Shown piece after piece: positions 17,011 through 26,768 of a DNA stretch of 38,432 nt. Source of the stretch: Rhodospirillales bacterium (GTDB taxonomy: Bacteria; Pseudomonadota; Alphaproteobacteria; UBA8366; Aestuariispiraceae); assembly GCA_002696645.1 (NCBI GenBank), contig NZSA01000055.1, positions 6,185 to 44,616 of the forward strand, read 5' to 3'. Within the stretch, counting starts at the first letter, position 1. Each line of letters begins with the position of its first letter. Made by a program: the position numbers and the translations under genes. The notes under the pieces were generated by a model. That model searched no databases, was not told where the DNA came from, and saw only the letters and a program-made list of their open reading frames with translations.

Positions 17011-17063
17011 AAAAATAGAGACCGCCCAGATCACAAAATGATCCGGCCAATATCTCTATTTTT
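17011..17063. terminator. Bidirectional terminator downstream of tRNA-Leu
   Basis: A perfect 11-bp stem AAAAATAGAGA/TCTCTATTTTT (17011-17021 with 17053-17063) encloses an inner GATCA/TGATC helix with flanking GCC/GGC pairs. Each strand ends in five T, so it can work in both directions. It begins seven bases past the encoded CCA of tRNA-Leu. The rest of 16800-17010, upstream of rnd, holds nothing else that I recognise. Confidence 0.75.
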
Positions 17064-17069
17064 AAGAAA

Positions 17070-17156
17070 TGGTGCCCAGGAGAAGACTCGAACTTCCACG
17101 TCCTTTCGGACACAGGTACCTGAAACCTGCGCGTCTACCAATTCCGCCACCTGGGC
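17070..17156 (-). tRNA. tRNA-Leu (anticodon CAG)
   Basis: An 87-base class II tRNA on the minus strand. The acceptor arm GCCCAGG pairs with the 3' end CCTGGGC, a D arm with GGTAGACGC follows, and the anticodon loop TTCAGGT gives CAG, which reads CUG. It has a long variable arm (TGTCC...GGACG), TTCGAGT in the T loop, and encoded CCA at 17070-17072. Confidence 0.95.
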
Positions 17157-17440
17157 ATTTCCGATGGTGCGGGGCCGGAACATGTCCATTTGCGTGAGGC
17201 TTGTCAAGCGGATGATTTTCGGGGGTAAATTTATCTCTACAATCCGCGGAAAACATGGGTTTCCAGGGATCAGGGGTTGTCCTTCGCCAAGCGGCGGATT
17301 GCAAAAATATGACTTGGCCTGAATTTGTGTGCGACACGGGGTCCCGACACAGCGCTTTCGGAGCGCTTGGAACTGGCGCAGGCATTCGCTATAACACTGC
17401 TGACTCTGGTTTGGTGATTTCGTAAGGGGAGTATCTTCGC

Positions 17441-18391
17441 ATGGTGGCCAAGGTTGTGACGGTTTTCGGCGGTTCCGGCTTTGTCGGGCGACAGGTGGTG
17501 CGCGAACTGGCGCGGATTGGCTGTCGCGTTCGCGTTGCTGTGCGCTTTCCAGACACCGCCAGTGACTTGAAACCCATGGGGGATGTCGGGCAAATCATCC
17601 CCATCGCCTGCAATATCCGTCAGGAGTCATCGGTGGCCAGGGCGCTGGATGGCGCGGATAGCGTTATCAATCTGGTGGGTATCTTGTACGAAAGCGGCAC
17701 CCAGACCTTTGATGCCGTCCATCATCAAGGCGCCGCCCGCATTGCAAGGGTCGCCAAGGCGGCAGGGATTTCCAATTTCATTCAGATGTCTGCCCTGGGC
17801 GTGGCACCGGATTCGCCTGCGCAGTATGCGCGCAGCAAGGCGGCGGGAGAAGCGGCTGTCAGGGCAGAGATTCCGGAGGCCATCGTCGTGCGCCCCAGCG
17901 TCATTTTCGGCCCGGAAGATTCCTTCTTTAACCGATTTGCATCGATCATGCGCATCACACCCTTGCTGCCCTTAATCGGTGGGGGTGAACAGAAATTCCA
18001 GCCGGTTTATGTTGGGGATGTCGCCGACGCCATCGTCAAGGCCCTGACCGACAGCAGTGCGGCGGGGCGGACCTATGAACTGTGCGGGCCGACGGTCTAT
18101 AGCTTCAAGGAATTGATGGAACTGGTCATGTCTGAAACGGGACGCCATGTCGGCCTGGTCCCGGTACCGTTTGAACTGGCCAGGATCAAGGCGTTTTTCC
18201 TGGAATTGCTGCCCGTGCCGCCGCTGACCCGCGATCAGGTGGAACTGCTGCGCAGCGACAATATCGCAACGGGCAACCTGCCGGGTCTCAAGGATTTGGG
18301 CATCGCCCCAACAGCGGCAGAGGTGATCCTGCCATCTTATCTGGACATTTATCGCAAGGGCGGGCGCTATAATCCCGCACAACCGGTCTGA
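17441..18391 (+). CDS. NDUFA9-like complex I-associated NAD(P)H-binding protein
   Basis: 316-residue atypical short-chain dehydrogenase related to mitochondrial complex I subunit NDUFA9. The Rossmann motif GGSGFVG is at residues 10-16 (VVTVFGGSGFVGRQVVRELA). VINLVGILYESG, QMSALGVAPDS-x-YARSKAAGE and VRPSVIFGPEDSFFNRF are family hallmarks. The YxxxK pair is kept in QYARSKA. It probably binds NADPH structurally for complex I assembly or acts in quinone-related chemistry; the exact role in bacteria is unproven. The ATG at 17441 has GGGGAG upstream. It ends six bases before the convergent uppP. Confidence 0.85.
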   Translation: MVAKVVTVFGGSGFVGRQVVRELARIGCRVRVAVRFPDTASDLKPMGDVGQIIPIACNIRQESSVARALDGADSVINLVGILYESGTQTFDAVHHQGAARIARVAKAAGISNFIQMSALGVAPDSPAQYARSKAAGEAAVRAEIPEAIVVRPSVIFGPEDSFFNRFASIMRITPLLPLIGGGEQKFQPVYVGDVADAIVKALTDSSAAGRTYELCGPTVYSFKELMELVMSETGRHVGLVPVPFELARIKAFFLELLPVPPLTRDQVELLRSDNIATGNLPGLKDLGIAPTAAEVILPSYLDIYRKGGRYNPAQPV

Positions 18392-18397
18392 ACCGGA

Positions 18398-19204
18398 TTA
18401 CGCCGCGCCGCTGTAGACCCAATACAACAAACCAACGCCCATGATGATGCGGTAGATCACGAAGGGCGCAAAGCCTGACCGGCGCAGCCACGCCATCATT
18501 GCGTAAATCGATAGCAGTGCGGTGATGAAGGAGAATACGACGGCAATCACAATATCGCCGGTGAGCGCAAAACTGCCCGATTCATAGACATCCAGACCTG
18601 CAAGCAGCCCGGCCCCAAGGATAGTTGGGATGGAAATCAACATTGAAAAGCGGGCGGCGTCTTCCCGCTCCACACCCAGAAAACGGGCCGTGGTCATGGT
18701 GATACCCGACCGGCTGGTTCCCGGCAACAAAGCCAGAATCTGCGACAGGCCGATCACCAGGGACGTGACCCAGGATAAATGCTCCACCCGGCGAATCGTC
18801 ATGCCGACCCGATCTGCAATGAACAATAAAATGCCAAAACCCAGTGTCGTCCACCCGATGAGCTCTACGGAGCGGAACACTGTTTCCACGTAGTCCTTCA
18901 GCAGAAATCCTGCGATAATGATGGGTATCGTCGCGACAATGACATTCAGTACCAATTTCGCAGGCGCCCCCCCGCGACCTGTTGCCACCCGCCCGACACC
19001 GACAAACATCTGCCAGACATCACGCCAGAAATACAGACACACAGCCGCCAGACTGCCAATATGCACCGCGACATCTATTTCCAACCCCTGATCCGGCCAT
19101 CCCAGCACATGGCCCGTCAGAATAAGATGTCCTGAGGAACTGATTGGCAGGAATTCGGTAATTCCCTGAACAGCGGCGAGAACCAAAATATGGTGAAGAA
19201 GCAC
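18398..19204 (-). CDS. uppP: Undecaprenyl-diphosphatase UppP (BacA)
   Basis: Integral membrane phosphatase that regenerates undecaprenyl phosphate, the lipid carrier for peptidoglycan and LPS O-antigen; confers bacitracin tolerance. 268 residues from a GTG start at 19204. The two catalytic motifs are QGITEFLPISSSGH near the N-terminus and LPGTSRSGITM at about 160-170. Seven or eight hydrophobic helices are visible. It is convergent with the NDUFA9-like gene, with a six-base gap. Confidence 0.95.
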   Translation of the reverse strand: MLLHHILVLAAVQGITEFLPISSSGHLILTGHVLGWPDQGLEIDVAVHIGSLAAVCLYFWRDVWQMFVGVGRVATGRGGAPAKLVLNVIVATIPIIIAGFLLKDYVETVFRSVELIGWTTLGFGILLFIADRVGMTIRRVEHLSWVTSLVIGLSQILALLPGTSRSGITMTTARFLGVEREDAARFSMLISIPTILGAGLLAGLDVYESGSFALTGDIVIAVVFSFITALLSIYAMMAWLRRSGFAPFVIYRIIMGVGLLYWVYSGAA

Positions 19205-19607
19205 GGGAAACCCCCACAGGATTGATTAAAATGCTTATATCATTGGTCGCATTCGCTTGCATCCTTAACCTATCGCAAAATTAATACCGAAATGGTACTA
19301 AATTTTTAATGCCTCGTTACTCATCACCCTGATTTGGATGTTTTCAGACGATCAAAATTTAAAATAGGTCAATTTTATTGACTAATTTTTGAAAAACTTC
19401 TGGTCTTTCCACGCAACAAGCGATATAGATTAGAGGCATATGAGGGTCAGGCCTGTCAGACTTTAATCCGCGACCCCGTCGCGACGACAGGGAACAAGGC
19501 CAAAATGCCGGGCCCGAATTTCGAAATTTTAACCATTAGCATCTGAGTTGACCCCGTATCGGTTAGTACGTCAGCGAAAGGTGTTGCGAGAGTGTGAGGA
19601 CATACCC
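19205..19607. other. Promoter/leader region between uppP and gltD
   Basis: 403 bases without a gene between the divergent uppP and gltD. The centre (19260-19440) is AT-rich and probably holds both promoters; TATAGAT at about 19424 is a possible -10 but no good -35 is seen. Nearer gltD a nested stem is present: CCTGTC (19452-19457) with GACAGG (19486-19491) outside and CGCGAC/GTCGCG (19469-19474 with 19478-19483) inside. It could be a leader structure. No known riboswitch was recognised. Confidence 0.4.
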
Positions 19608-21050
19608 ATGACCACCGGCCGGATGCTTCAATTTGTGGATCGCGCTCAGGCCAATCCCGACAAACGCGCGATTGACCAGCGCCGTGTAGATTTTGATGAG
19701 ATTTATCAAGGATATAGCGATGATGCGGCGGCCGACCAATCCGGGCGCTGCAGCCAATGCGGCGTGCCCTTTTGTCAGATCCACTGCCCATTGCATAACA
19801 ACATTCCCGACTGGTTGATGCTGACCGCGGAAGGCCGCCTGCAGGAAGCCTATGAAGTTTCCAGCGCGACAAATACCTTCCCGGAAGTCTGTGGCCGCAT
19901 TTGCCCGCAAGACCGCCTGTGCGAGGGCAATTGTGTGATTGAACAATCCGGCCATGGCACGGTGACCATCGGGTCCATTGAGAAATACATCACTGATACT
20001 GCCTGGGAAAAAGGCTGGGTGACGCCTATTTCCCCCCGACAGGAACGCACGGAAAGTGTTGGGATCATCGGGTCCGGTCCTGGCGGGCTGGCGGCGGCGG
20101 AACAATTGCGGCGGCGCGGATATCAGGTCACGATCTATGACCGTTATGATCGGGTTGGTGGCCTGATGATTTATGGCATTCCGAATTTCAAGCTGGAAAA
20201 GGACATTGTACAGCGCCGCACGAAATGGCTGGAAGAGTCCGGCGTCCGCTTTACCCTGAATGTTGAGATTGGCCGCGACATCAGCTTCGCCGATTTACGG
20301 GCAAAGCATGATGCCGTCCTGGTCGCGACCGGCGTTTACAAGGCGCGCGATCTTAAGGCACCGGGCGTGGGCCAGAAGAACATTATTCCGGCAATGGATT
20401 TCCTGACCGCGTCAAACCGCAATGGCCTGGGCGATACTGTCGCTGAATTCGAGGATGGCACACTGAACGCGGCGGGCAAGAATATCGTTGTTATTGGGGG
20501 GGGCGATACCGCCATGGACTGTGTCCGTACCGCCATTCGCCAGGGCGCGAAATCCGTGAAATGCCTGTATCGCCGCGACCGCGCCAATATGCCGGGCTCT
20601 CAGCGGGAAGTAGCGAATGCGGAAGAAGAAGGGGTTGAATTCGTCTGGCTGTCCCAGCCAGAAGCCTTTACCGGCGACGATGCCGTGACCGGCGTTCGGG
20701 CACAGCAGATGCGCCTGGGTCAGCCCGATGCAACCGGTCGCCGCGCACCACAAGCGATTGAAGGGGCGGTCATGACCCATGACGCCGATATCGCAATCCT
20801 GGCGCTGGGCTTTGATCCGGAAGACCTGCCGACCCTGTGGGGGGAATCCGACCTGCCCGTTACCCGTTGGGGCACCGTGAAGATCGATCACAAGACAAAG
20901 ATGACCGCGCTGGAGGGTGTTTTTGCCGCCGGCGACATCGTGCGCGGTGCCAGCCTGGTCGTCTGGGCCATTCGCGATGGCCGCGATGCCGCAGCCTCCA
21001 TCCACGACTATATCCAAGCCCGCGCCGTCGCGCCGGTCGCTGCAGAATAA
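19608..21050 (+). CDS. gltD: Glutamate synthase small subunit GltD
   Basis: NADPH-binding flavoprotein subunit of GOGAT; passes electrons to GltB for glutamate synthesis from glutamine and 2-oxoglutarate. 480 residues from ATG 19608, with AGGA upstream; the frame is open 60 bases earlier. The N-terminal cysteine clusters CSQCGVPFCQIHCP and CGRICPQDRLCEGNC bind 4Fe-4S centres. FAD site GIIGSGPGGLAAAEQLRRRGY, NADPH site VVIGGGDTAMDCVRTA, C-terminal FAD contact GVFAAGDIVRGASLVVWAIRDGRDAA. Twelve bases separate it from gltB; the small-subunit-first order is known in Azospirillum. Confidence 0.96.
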   Translation: MTTGRMLQFVDRAQANPDKRAIDQRRVDFDEIYQGYSDDAAADQSGRCSQCGVPFCQIHCPLHNNIPDWLMLTAEGRLQEAYEVSSATNTFPEVCGRICPQDRLCEGNCVIEQSGHGTVTIGSIEKYITDTAWEKGWVTPISPRQERTESVGIIGSGPGGLAAAEQLRRRGYQVTIYDRYDRVGGLMIYGIPNFKLEKDIVQRRTKWLEESGVRFTLNVEIGRDISFADLRAKHDAVLVATGVYKARDLKAPGVGQKNIIPAMDFLTASNRNGLGDTVAEFEDGTLNAAGKNIVVIGGGDTAMDCVRTAIRQGAKSVKCLYRRDRANMPGSQREVANAEEEGVEFVWLSQPEAFTGDDAVTGVRAQQMRLGQPDATGRRAPQAIEGAVMTHDADIAILALGFDPEDLPTLWGESDLPVTRWGTVKIDHKTKMTALEGVFAAGDIVRGASLVVWAIRDGRDAAASIHDYIQARAVAPVAAE

Positions 21051-21062
21051 GGAAGAATCGTC

Positions 21063-24000
21063 ATGACCAACACGACGGATATGAATGACTGGGTTTCGCA
21101 GTATCGCGCGAACGCCGATCATCTGGCGCAGAACGGCATGTATCTGCCGGAGACGGAGACCGCCAATTGCGGCGTTGGCATGGTGGCTGCGATTGATGGC
21201 AAGCCCCGGCGCGATGTTGTGCTGCGCGCAATTGAAGCCCTGAAGGTGCTGTGGCATCGCGGGGCGGTGGATGCCGATGGCAAGACCGGCGATGGGGCGG
21301 GCATTCATGTGCAGATCCCGCAGGATTTCTTCAAAGAACATGTTCAGCGCACCGGACACAATCTGGGCAAGGGGCGACTGGCCGTTGGCATGGTGTTTCT
21401 GCCGCGCACAGATTTGAACCGCCAGGAGCGCGTACGTCAAATCGTGGAGAGTGAAATCCTGCGCATGGGGCATCGCATCTATGGCTGGCGCCAGGTGCCA
21501 GTGGATATTTCCATTATCGGGGAAAAGGCGAATGCCACCCGCCCCGAGATCGAACAGATCATGGTGGAAAATGCGCGCGATGTGAAAGTGTCACAGTTTG
21601 AAGCGGACCTGTATGTCATCCGCCGCCGGATTGAAAAGCTGTTCCTGCTGGAAAACCTGACAGAGGCTTACATCTGCTCCCTAAGCTGTCGTTCGGTGAT
21701 CTATAAGGGGCTGTTCCTGGCTGAGCAGTTGACCTCCTTTTATCCGGATTTGAATGACGAGCGATTCACGTCGAATTTTGCGATCTACCACCAGCGCTAT
21801 TCGACCAATACCTTCCCCAGTTGGTCCTTGGCCCAGCCGTTCCGTGTTCTGGCCCATAACGGCGAGATCAATACGATCAACGGCAACATTAACTGGATGA
21901 AAAGCCACGAAACCAAGCTGGATGACCCGCAATTGGGGCCCTATGTCGATGACATCAAACCCATCGTTCAGCCCGGCAGTTCGGATTCCGCGTCCCTGGA
22001 CGGGGTATTTGAAGTGTTGGTGCGCACCCATCGCGAACTTCCGGAAGTCAAATCCCTGTTGATCCCGGAAGCCTGGGAAAAATCCAAAACCCTGAAACAG
22101 GCTCACCGTGATTTTTACGAATACGCAAATGGTGTAATGGAGCCCTGGGACGGCCCGGCGGCGATTTGTGCCTATGGCGGACGCTGGGCTTTGGCCGGGA
22201 TGGATCGCAATGGTCTGCGCCCGCTGCGCTATGTTGTGACCGGCGATGGCCTGTTGGTCGTTGGGTCAGAAACCGGCATGGTCAAAGTTCAGGAAACCAC
22301 TGTCCTGGAGAAAGGTCGCCTGGGTCCGGGTCAGATGATCGCGGTTGACCTGAACGAAGGACGCTTGTGCCATGACATGGAATTGAAAGACCATGTTGCG
22401 GGGCTGAGCCCATTTGGGGAATGGGTTAAGAGCATTACCAAATTATCGGAATTGGGTGGACAGGGCGCAGGAAAATGCGGCGACATGTCCAAGGAAGAGT
22501 TACGCCGCCGCATGATTACCTGTGGCTGGTCGATGGAGGATCTGGAACTGATCCTGCAGCCCATGGCAGAAACCGGCAAGGAAGCCACCGGCTCGATGGG
22601 GGATGACACGCCTATTGCGGTGCTATCAGACAGCTATCGCGGCATGCACCATTATTTCCGACAGAATTTCAGCCAGGTGACCAATCCGCCCATCGACAGC
22701 CTGCGGGAACGCAATGTGATGTCCTTGGCAACGCGGCTGGGCAATCTGGGCAATATTCTGGAAGAAGATGCCCGGCAATTGCAGATCGTCCAGTTACCCT
22801 CGCCCATCCTGTTGGATGGTGACTATCGCGCGCTGAGAACCTATCTGGGCGAAGCCGCCGTCGAAATTGATTGCACCTTCCCGATTGACAGCAATTCAAA
22901 TGCCCTGGCCGATGCCGTGCATCAGGTTCAGGCACAGGCCGAAGATGCGGTGCGCGGAGGGGCGCAACATTTGATTCTGGACGATTCCGGGATTTCCGAA
23001 ACACGCGCTGCGATCCCGATGATCCTGGCGGTTGGTGCCGTCCACACCCATCTGGTTCGGGCCAGCTTGCGGACATTTTCCAGCCTGATCGCCCGCACCT
23101 CCGAAGCGATAGACACCCATTCCTTCGCCGTCATGATCGGGGTCGGCACAACCGCCATCGTGCCCTATCTGGCGCAGGAGGCGATTGCAGACCGGTATCG
23201 GCGCAAGCTGTTGGGGGATCTGACGCTGGACACGGCGTTGCAGAACTTCAAGAAATCCATCGAAGACGGTCTTTTGAAGATCATGTCGAAAATGGGAATC
23301 TCCATCGTCAGTTCGTATCGGGGCGGCTATAACTTTGAAGCCATTGGTCTTAGCCGGTCCCTGGTTGCAGAATTCTTCCCCGGCCTGCCCAGCCGCATTT
23401 CCGGCGTTGGTTTGACGGGTCTGCACGCCAATGTCAGACAGCGCCATGAAACCGCCTTTGACGAGACGGTGATTGCCCTGCCCGTCGGGGGATTCTATCG
23501 CTATCGCCGGGGGGGCGAGGCTCATGCCTGGGAAGGGAACCTGATCCATACGCTGCAAACAGCCGTAGCATCGGATTCCTATGCCGTCTATCGACGCTAT
23601 ACCGAACAGGTCGCTAAGCTGCCCCCCATCAACCTGCGCGATTTGATGGATTTCAAATATGATGGTCCTGCCGCGCCGATTGACGAGGTGGAATCCATCA
23701 CGGAAATCCGCAAGCGTCTGGTCGCCCCTGGCATTTCCCTGGGGGCCCTGTCGCCCATCGCCCATGAAACCCTGTCGATTGCCATGAACCGGATTGGCGC
23801 AAAATCCGACAGCGGAGAGGGGGGCGAAGATCCTGCGCGCTATAAGCCCAAGGAAAATGGCGACAATGCCTCTTCCGCGATCAAACAGGTGGCCTCTGGC
23901 CGGTTTGGCGTCACGGCGGAATATTTGAACAATTGCCGCGAGATCGAAATCAAGATGGCCCAGGGCGCAAAGCCTGGCGAAGGGGGCCAGTTGCCGGGAT

Positions 24001-25607
24001 TCAAGGTCTCAGGCATCATCGCACGGCTGCGCCATTCGACCGAGGGCGTAACCCTGATCAGCCCGCCGCCACATCATGATATCTATTCCATCGAGGATTT
24101 GGCGCAGCTGATCTATGACTTAAAGCAGATCAATCCTGAAGCACGGGTCTGCGTGAAATTGGTCGCAAAGGCCGGGATCGGCACGGTTGCCGCAGGGGTC
24201 GCCAAGGCCCATGCCGATACGATCCTGATTTCCGGTCATTCCGGCGGAACCGGTGCCTCGCCCCAGACCTCCATCAAATATGCGGGCCTGCCGTGGGAAA
24301 TGGGTCTGGCAGAGGCACATCAAGTGCTGACGCTGAACGGATTGCGCCACCGCGTGCGGCTGCGCACCGATGGCGGCATTCGCACCGGTCGCGATGTGGT
24401 CATCGCCGCCATTCTAGGCGCAGAAGAGTATGGTATCGGGACCGCCAGCCTTGTCGCCATGGGCTGTATCATGGTGCGGCAATGCCATTCCAATACCTGC
24501 CCGGTTGGGGTCTGTACCCAGGATGAACGCCTGATTGATAAATTCAGTGGATCGCCGGAAAAGGTCATGAACCTGTTCAGTTTCGTTGCAGAAGAGGTTC
24601 GCGAGATTCTGTCCCGCCTGGGCGCGCGATCGCTCAGCGACATTATCGGGCGCACGGAATTGCTGGCCCAGGTCAGCCGGGGCGCGGATCATCTGGATGA
24701 TCTGGACCTGAACCCCCTCCTGACCCAACCGGGCATGGTGCGCGGTGTCTTCCCGACAGAGGCGGAAGGCCGCAATTCAGTGCCAGAAACATTGGATGCG
24801 CTGATGATCCAGGATGCGGAAAACCTGTTCCGCGACCGGGAGAAAATGCAGCTTCAATACAATATCCGAAACACCTATCGGGCAATCGGTACCAAGATCT
24901 CCTCCAAGATCACCCGTCAGTTCGGCATGAAAGCCCTGCGCCCGGGTCATCTGACCGTACGCATGCGCGGATCGGCCGGGCAATCCCTGGGGGCATTTGC
25001 CGTGCAGGGATTGAAGCTGGAAGTTCTGGGTGATGCCAATGACTATGTCGGCAAGGGATTAAGCGGCGGTGAAATTGTTATCCGCCCAATCACCACCAGC
25101 CCGCTGGAAAGCAACAAGAACGCGATTATCGGCAATACCTGTTTGTATGGGGCAACCGATGGTCGCCTGTTTGCGGCCGGCATGGCGGGGGATCGGTTCG
25201 CGGTACGAAATTCCGGTGCTTATACCGTTGTGGAAGGCGTCGGGTCGAATGGCTGTGAATACATGACCGGAGGCTATGTCTGTATTCTGGGCGAAGTCGG
25301 CGACAATTTCGCAGCCGGCATGACCGGTGGGATGGCCTTCATCTATGACCCGGATGACCGCCTGTCCCTGTATCTGAACCCTGAATCGGTCGATGTCTAT
25401 TCGCTGGAGACAGACTATTGGGCGGATGTTTGCCGCACCATGATCCAGGACCATGTCGTCAACACCCATTCAAAATGGGCAGACGCCCTGTTGCACGACT
25501 GGGACATCACACGCCATAACATCAAACATGTCGTCCCACGGGAGATATTGAAGGCCCTGAAACACCCGTTGTTCGAAGATCAGGCCACCGCCCAACCTGC
25601 AGAATAG
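21063..25607 (+). CDS. gltB: Glutamate synthase large subunit GltB
   Basis: Catalytic subunit of NADPH-GOGAT. 1514 residues as encoded. A 35-residue propeptide precedes Cys36 (ETANCGVGM), the nucleophile of the class II amidotransferase domain (about 36-440). A central domain, the FMN-binding synthase barrel (about 850-1220) and a C-terminal GXGXG beta-helix (about 1270-1500, many Gly turns such as GKGLSGGEIVIRP) follow. The 3Fe-4S cysteines are in CHSNTCPVGVC. AAGGAAG precedes the ATG. Co-transcribed with gltD. The overlapping opposite-strand frames are shadows. Confidence 0.97.
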   Translation: MTNTTDMNDWVSQYRANADHLAQNGMYLPETETANCGVGMVAAIDGKPRRDVVLRAIEALKVLWHRGAVDADGKTGDGAGIHVQIPQDFFKEHVQRTGHNLGKGRLAVGMVFLPRTDLNRQERVRQIVESEILRMGHRIYGWRQVPVDISIIGEKANATRPEIEQIMVENARDVKVSQFEADLYVIRRRIEKLFLLENLTEAYICSLSCRSVIYKGLFLAEQLTSFYPDLNDERFTSNFAIYHQRYSTNTFPSWSLAQPFRVLAHNGEINTINGNINWMKSHETKLDDPQLGPYVDDIKPIVQPGSSDSASLDGVFEVLVRTHRELPEVKSLLIPEAWEKSKTLKQAHRDFYEYANGVMEPWDGPAAICAYGGRWALAGMDRNGLRPLRYVVTGDGLLVVGSETGMVKVQETTVLEKGRLGPGQMIAVDLNEGRLCHDMELKDHVAGLSPFGEWVKSITKLSELGGQGAGKCGDMSKEELRRRMITCGWSMEDLELILQPMAETGKEATGSMGDDTPIAVLSDSYRGMHHYFRQNFSQVTNPPIDSLRERNVMSLATRLGNLGNILEEDARQLQIVQLPSPILLDGDYRALRTYLGEAAVEIDCTFPIDSNSNALADAVHQVQAQAEDAVRGGAQHLILDDSGISETRAAIPMILAVGAVHTHLVRASLRTFSSLIARTSEAIDTHSFAVMIGVGTTAIVPYLAQEAIADRYRRKLLGDLTLDTALQNFKKSIEDGLLKIMSKMGISIVSSYRGGYNFEAIGLSRSLVAEFFPGLPSRISGVGLTGLHANVRQRHETAFDETVIALPVGGFYRYRRGGEAHAWEGNLIHTLQTAVASDSYAVYRRYTEQVAKLPPINLRDLMDFKYDGPAAPIDEVESITEIRKRLVAPGISLGALSPIAHETLSIAMNRIGAKSDSGEGGEDPARYKPKENGDNASSAIKQVASGRFGVTAEYLNNCREIEIKMAQGAKPGEGGQLPGFKVSGIIARLRHSTEGVTLISPPPHHDIYSIEDLAQLIYDLKQINPEARVCVKLVAKAGIGTVAAGVAKAHADTILISGHSGGTGASPQTSIKYAGLPWEMGLAEAHQVLTLNGLRHRVRLRTDGGIRTGRDVVIAAILGAEEYGIGTASLVAMGCIMVRQCHSNTCPVGVCTQDERLIDKFSGSPEKVMNLFSFVAEEVREILSRLGARSLSDIIGRTELLAQVSRGADHLDDLDLNPLLTQPGMVRGVFPTEAEGRNSVPETLDALMIQDAENLFRDREKMQLQYNIRNTYRAIGTKISSKITRQFGMKALRPGHLTVRMRGSAGQSLGAFAVQGLKLEVLGDANDYVGKGLSGGEIVIRPITTSPLESNKNAIIGNTCLYGATDGRLFAAGMAGDRFAVRNSGAYTVVEGVGSNGCEYMTGGYVCILGEVGDNFAAGMTGGMAFIYDPDDRLSLYLNPESVDVYSLETDYWADVCRTMIQDHVVNTHSKWADALLHDWDITRHNIKHVVPREILKALKHPLFEDQATAQPAE

Positions 25608-25683
25608 ACAGCGGGCCTCCCATAAGGCCGGGCCTTGATCTGATAGAAGAGTCAGGGCGATATACCAGATCATAGTGCGAAGT

Positions 25684-25712
25684 CCCGACTTCCCCCTTTC
25701 GGGGCAGTCGGG
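25684..25712. terminator. Hairpin downstream of gltB
   Basis: CCCGACT (25684-25690) pairs with AGTCGGG (25706-25712), and CCCC/GGGG continue the stem after one mismatch. It is 77 bases past the gltB stop and has no T-run, so it is a probable 3' end or processing stem rather than a clear intrinsic terminator. Confidence 0.45.
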
Positions 25713-25847
25713 GCGTCATCGCCGCATCCAAAGCCAGACCATTTACCATCAGGCATCATTTTCCATCGATTTTTTGGCCCAAGTCTCCTACATAGAGGTG
25801 GGGTAAAGGAATATTGAGTACAAATCTAGAGGTCCGGGGGACAACCA

Positions 25848-26744
25848 ATGCCAATGGATTGGGACAGACTGCGCATATTTCATGCGGTCGCTGAGGCGGG
25901 AAGCTTTACCCATGCTGGCGAAAAGCTGAATCTCAGCCAATCCGCGATCTCGCGTCAGATTTCGGCGCTGGAAGAAAGCGTGCGCGTGCCCCTGTTCCAC
26001 CGCCATGCCCGTGGCTTGCTGCTGACCGAGCAGGGAGAAATGCTGTATCGCACGGTGAAGGATGTCTTTCACAAGCTCAGCATGGCCGAAGCCCGGCTGG
26101 GGGAAACCAAGGACCGCCCATCCGGCCCTTTAAAAATCACCACGACCATGGCTTTCGGCTCAACCTGGTTGACGCCCCATATCCGTGAATTCATCGACCT
26201 GTTCCCAGAAGTCGAAGTGACCCTGTTGCTGTCGGACGAAGAGCTGGATCTGGGGATGCGTCAGGCCGATGTGGCGATCCGCATGTCCCCGCCCCGCCAG
26301 CCCGATCTGATCCAGCGACCGCTGATGAGCGTGCGGCACCTGATCTATGGCAGTCCTGAATATTTTGAACGGCGGGAACGACCAAAGACGCCGGTGGATC
26401 TGGATCATCATGACCTGATCGTGTTTGGGGAGGAAGCGCCTCAGCCATCGAAATCCATCAACTGGTTGCTGGATATCGGTGCCAGGCCGGAAACGCCGCG
26501 CCGACCGATCCTGCGGGTGAACAACGTGTATGGCATCTATCGCGCGGTTCAATCTGGTTTGGGGCTGGCCGCCTTACCGGAATTCATGCAGCCTGAACAG
26601 TTGAAGCTGGAGCCGGTCCTGCCTGAAATCGAAGGGCCGGTGACACAGGCCTATTTCGTCTATCCGGAAGAATTGCGCCATTCCAAACGCATCACCGTGT
26701 TTCGGGACTTCCTGCTGCGGAAAGTCGCGGAACACAATTTCTGA
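25848..26744 (+). CDS. LysR-family transcriptional regulator
   Basis: 298-residue regulator. The N-terminal helix-turn-helix is at about 5-65 (LRIFHAVAEAGSFTHAGEKL, LSQSAISRQISALEESV, then the wing HRHARGLLLTEQGE). The effector domain spans about 92-295. This protein form (MDWDRLRIFHAVAEAGSF) is strongly conserved among Rhodospirillales, which suggests a housekeeping role. The start is ATG 25848; ATG 25854 is an alternative. It lies between gltB and a YegD-like gene on the same strand, 24 bases before the latter, so the two may share a transcript. Target unknown. Confidence 0.9.
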   Translation: MPMDWDRLRIFHAVAEAGSFTHAGEKLNLSQSAISRQISALEESVRVPLFHRHARGLLLTEQGEMLYRTVKDVFHKLSMAEARLGETKDRPSGPLKITTTMAFGSTWLTPHIREFIDLFPEVEVTLLLSDEELDLGMRQADVAIRMSPPRQPDLIQRPLMSVRHLIYGSPEYFERRERPKTPVDLDHHDLIVFGEEAPQPSKSINWLLDIGARPETPRRPILRVNNVYGIYRAVQSGLGLAALPEFMQPEQLKLEPVLPEIEGPVTQAYFVYPEELRHSKRITVFRDFLLRKVAEHNF

Positions 26745-26768
26745 TCTTTAATATTCCGGTAACGCATC

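Noticed and set aside
20412-21473. 353-codon minus-strand frame across gltD and gltB
   Set aside because: It crosses two complete genes and their junction; composition is typical of an antisense shadow.
22896-23765. 289-codon minus-strand frame inside gltB
   Set aside because: Antisense shadow of gltB, with no recognisable protein motif.
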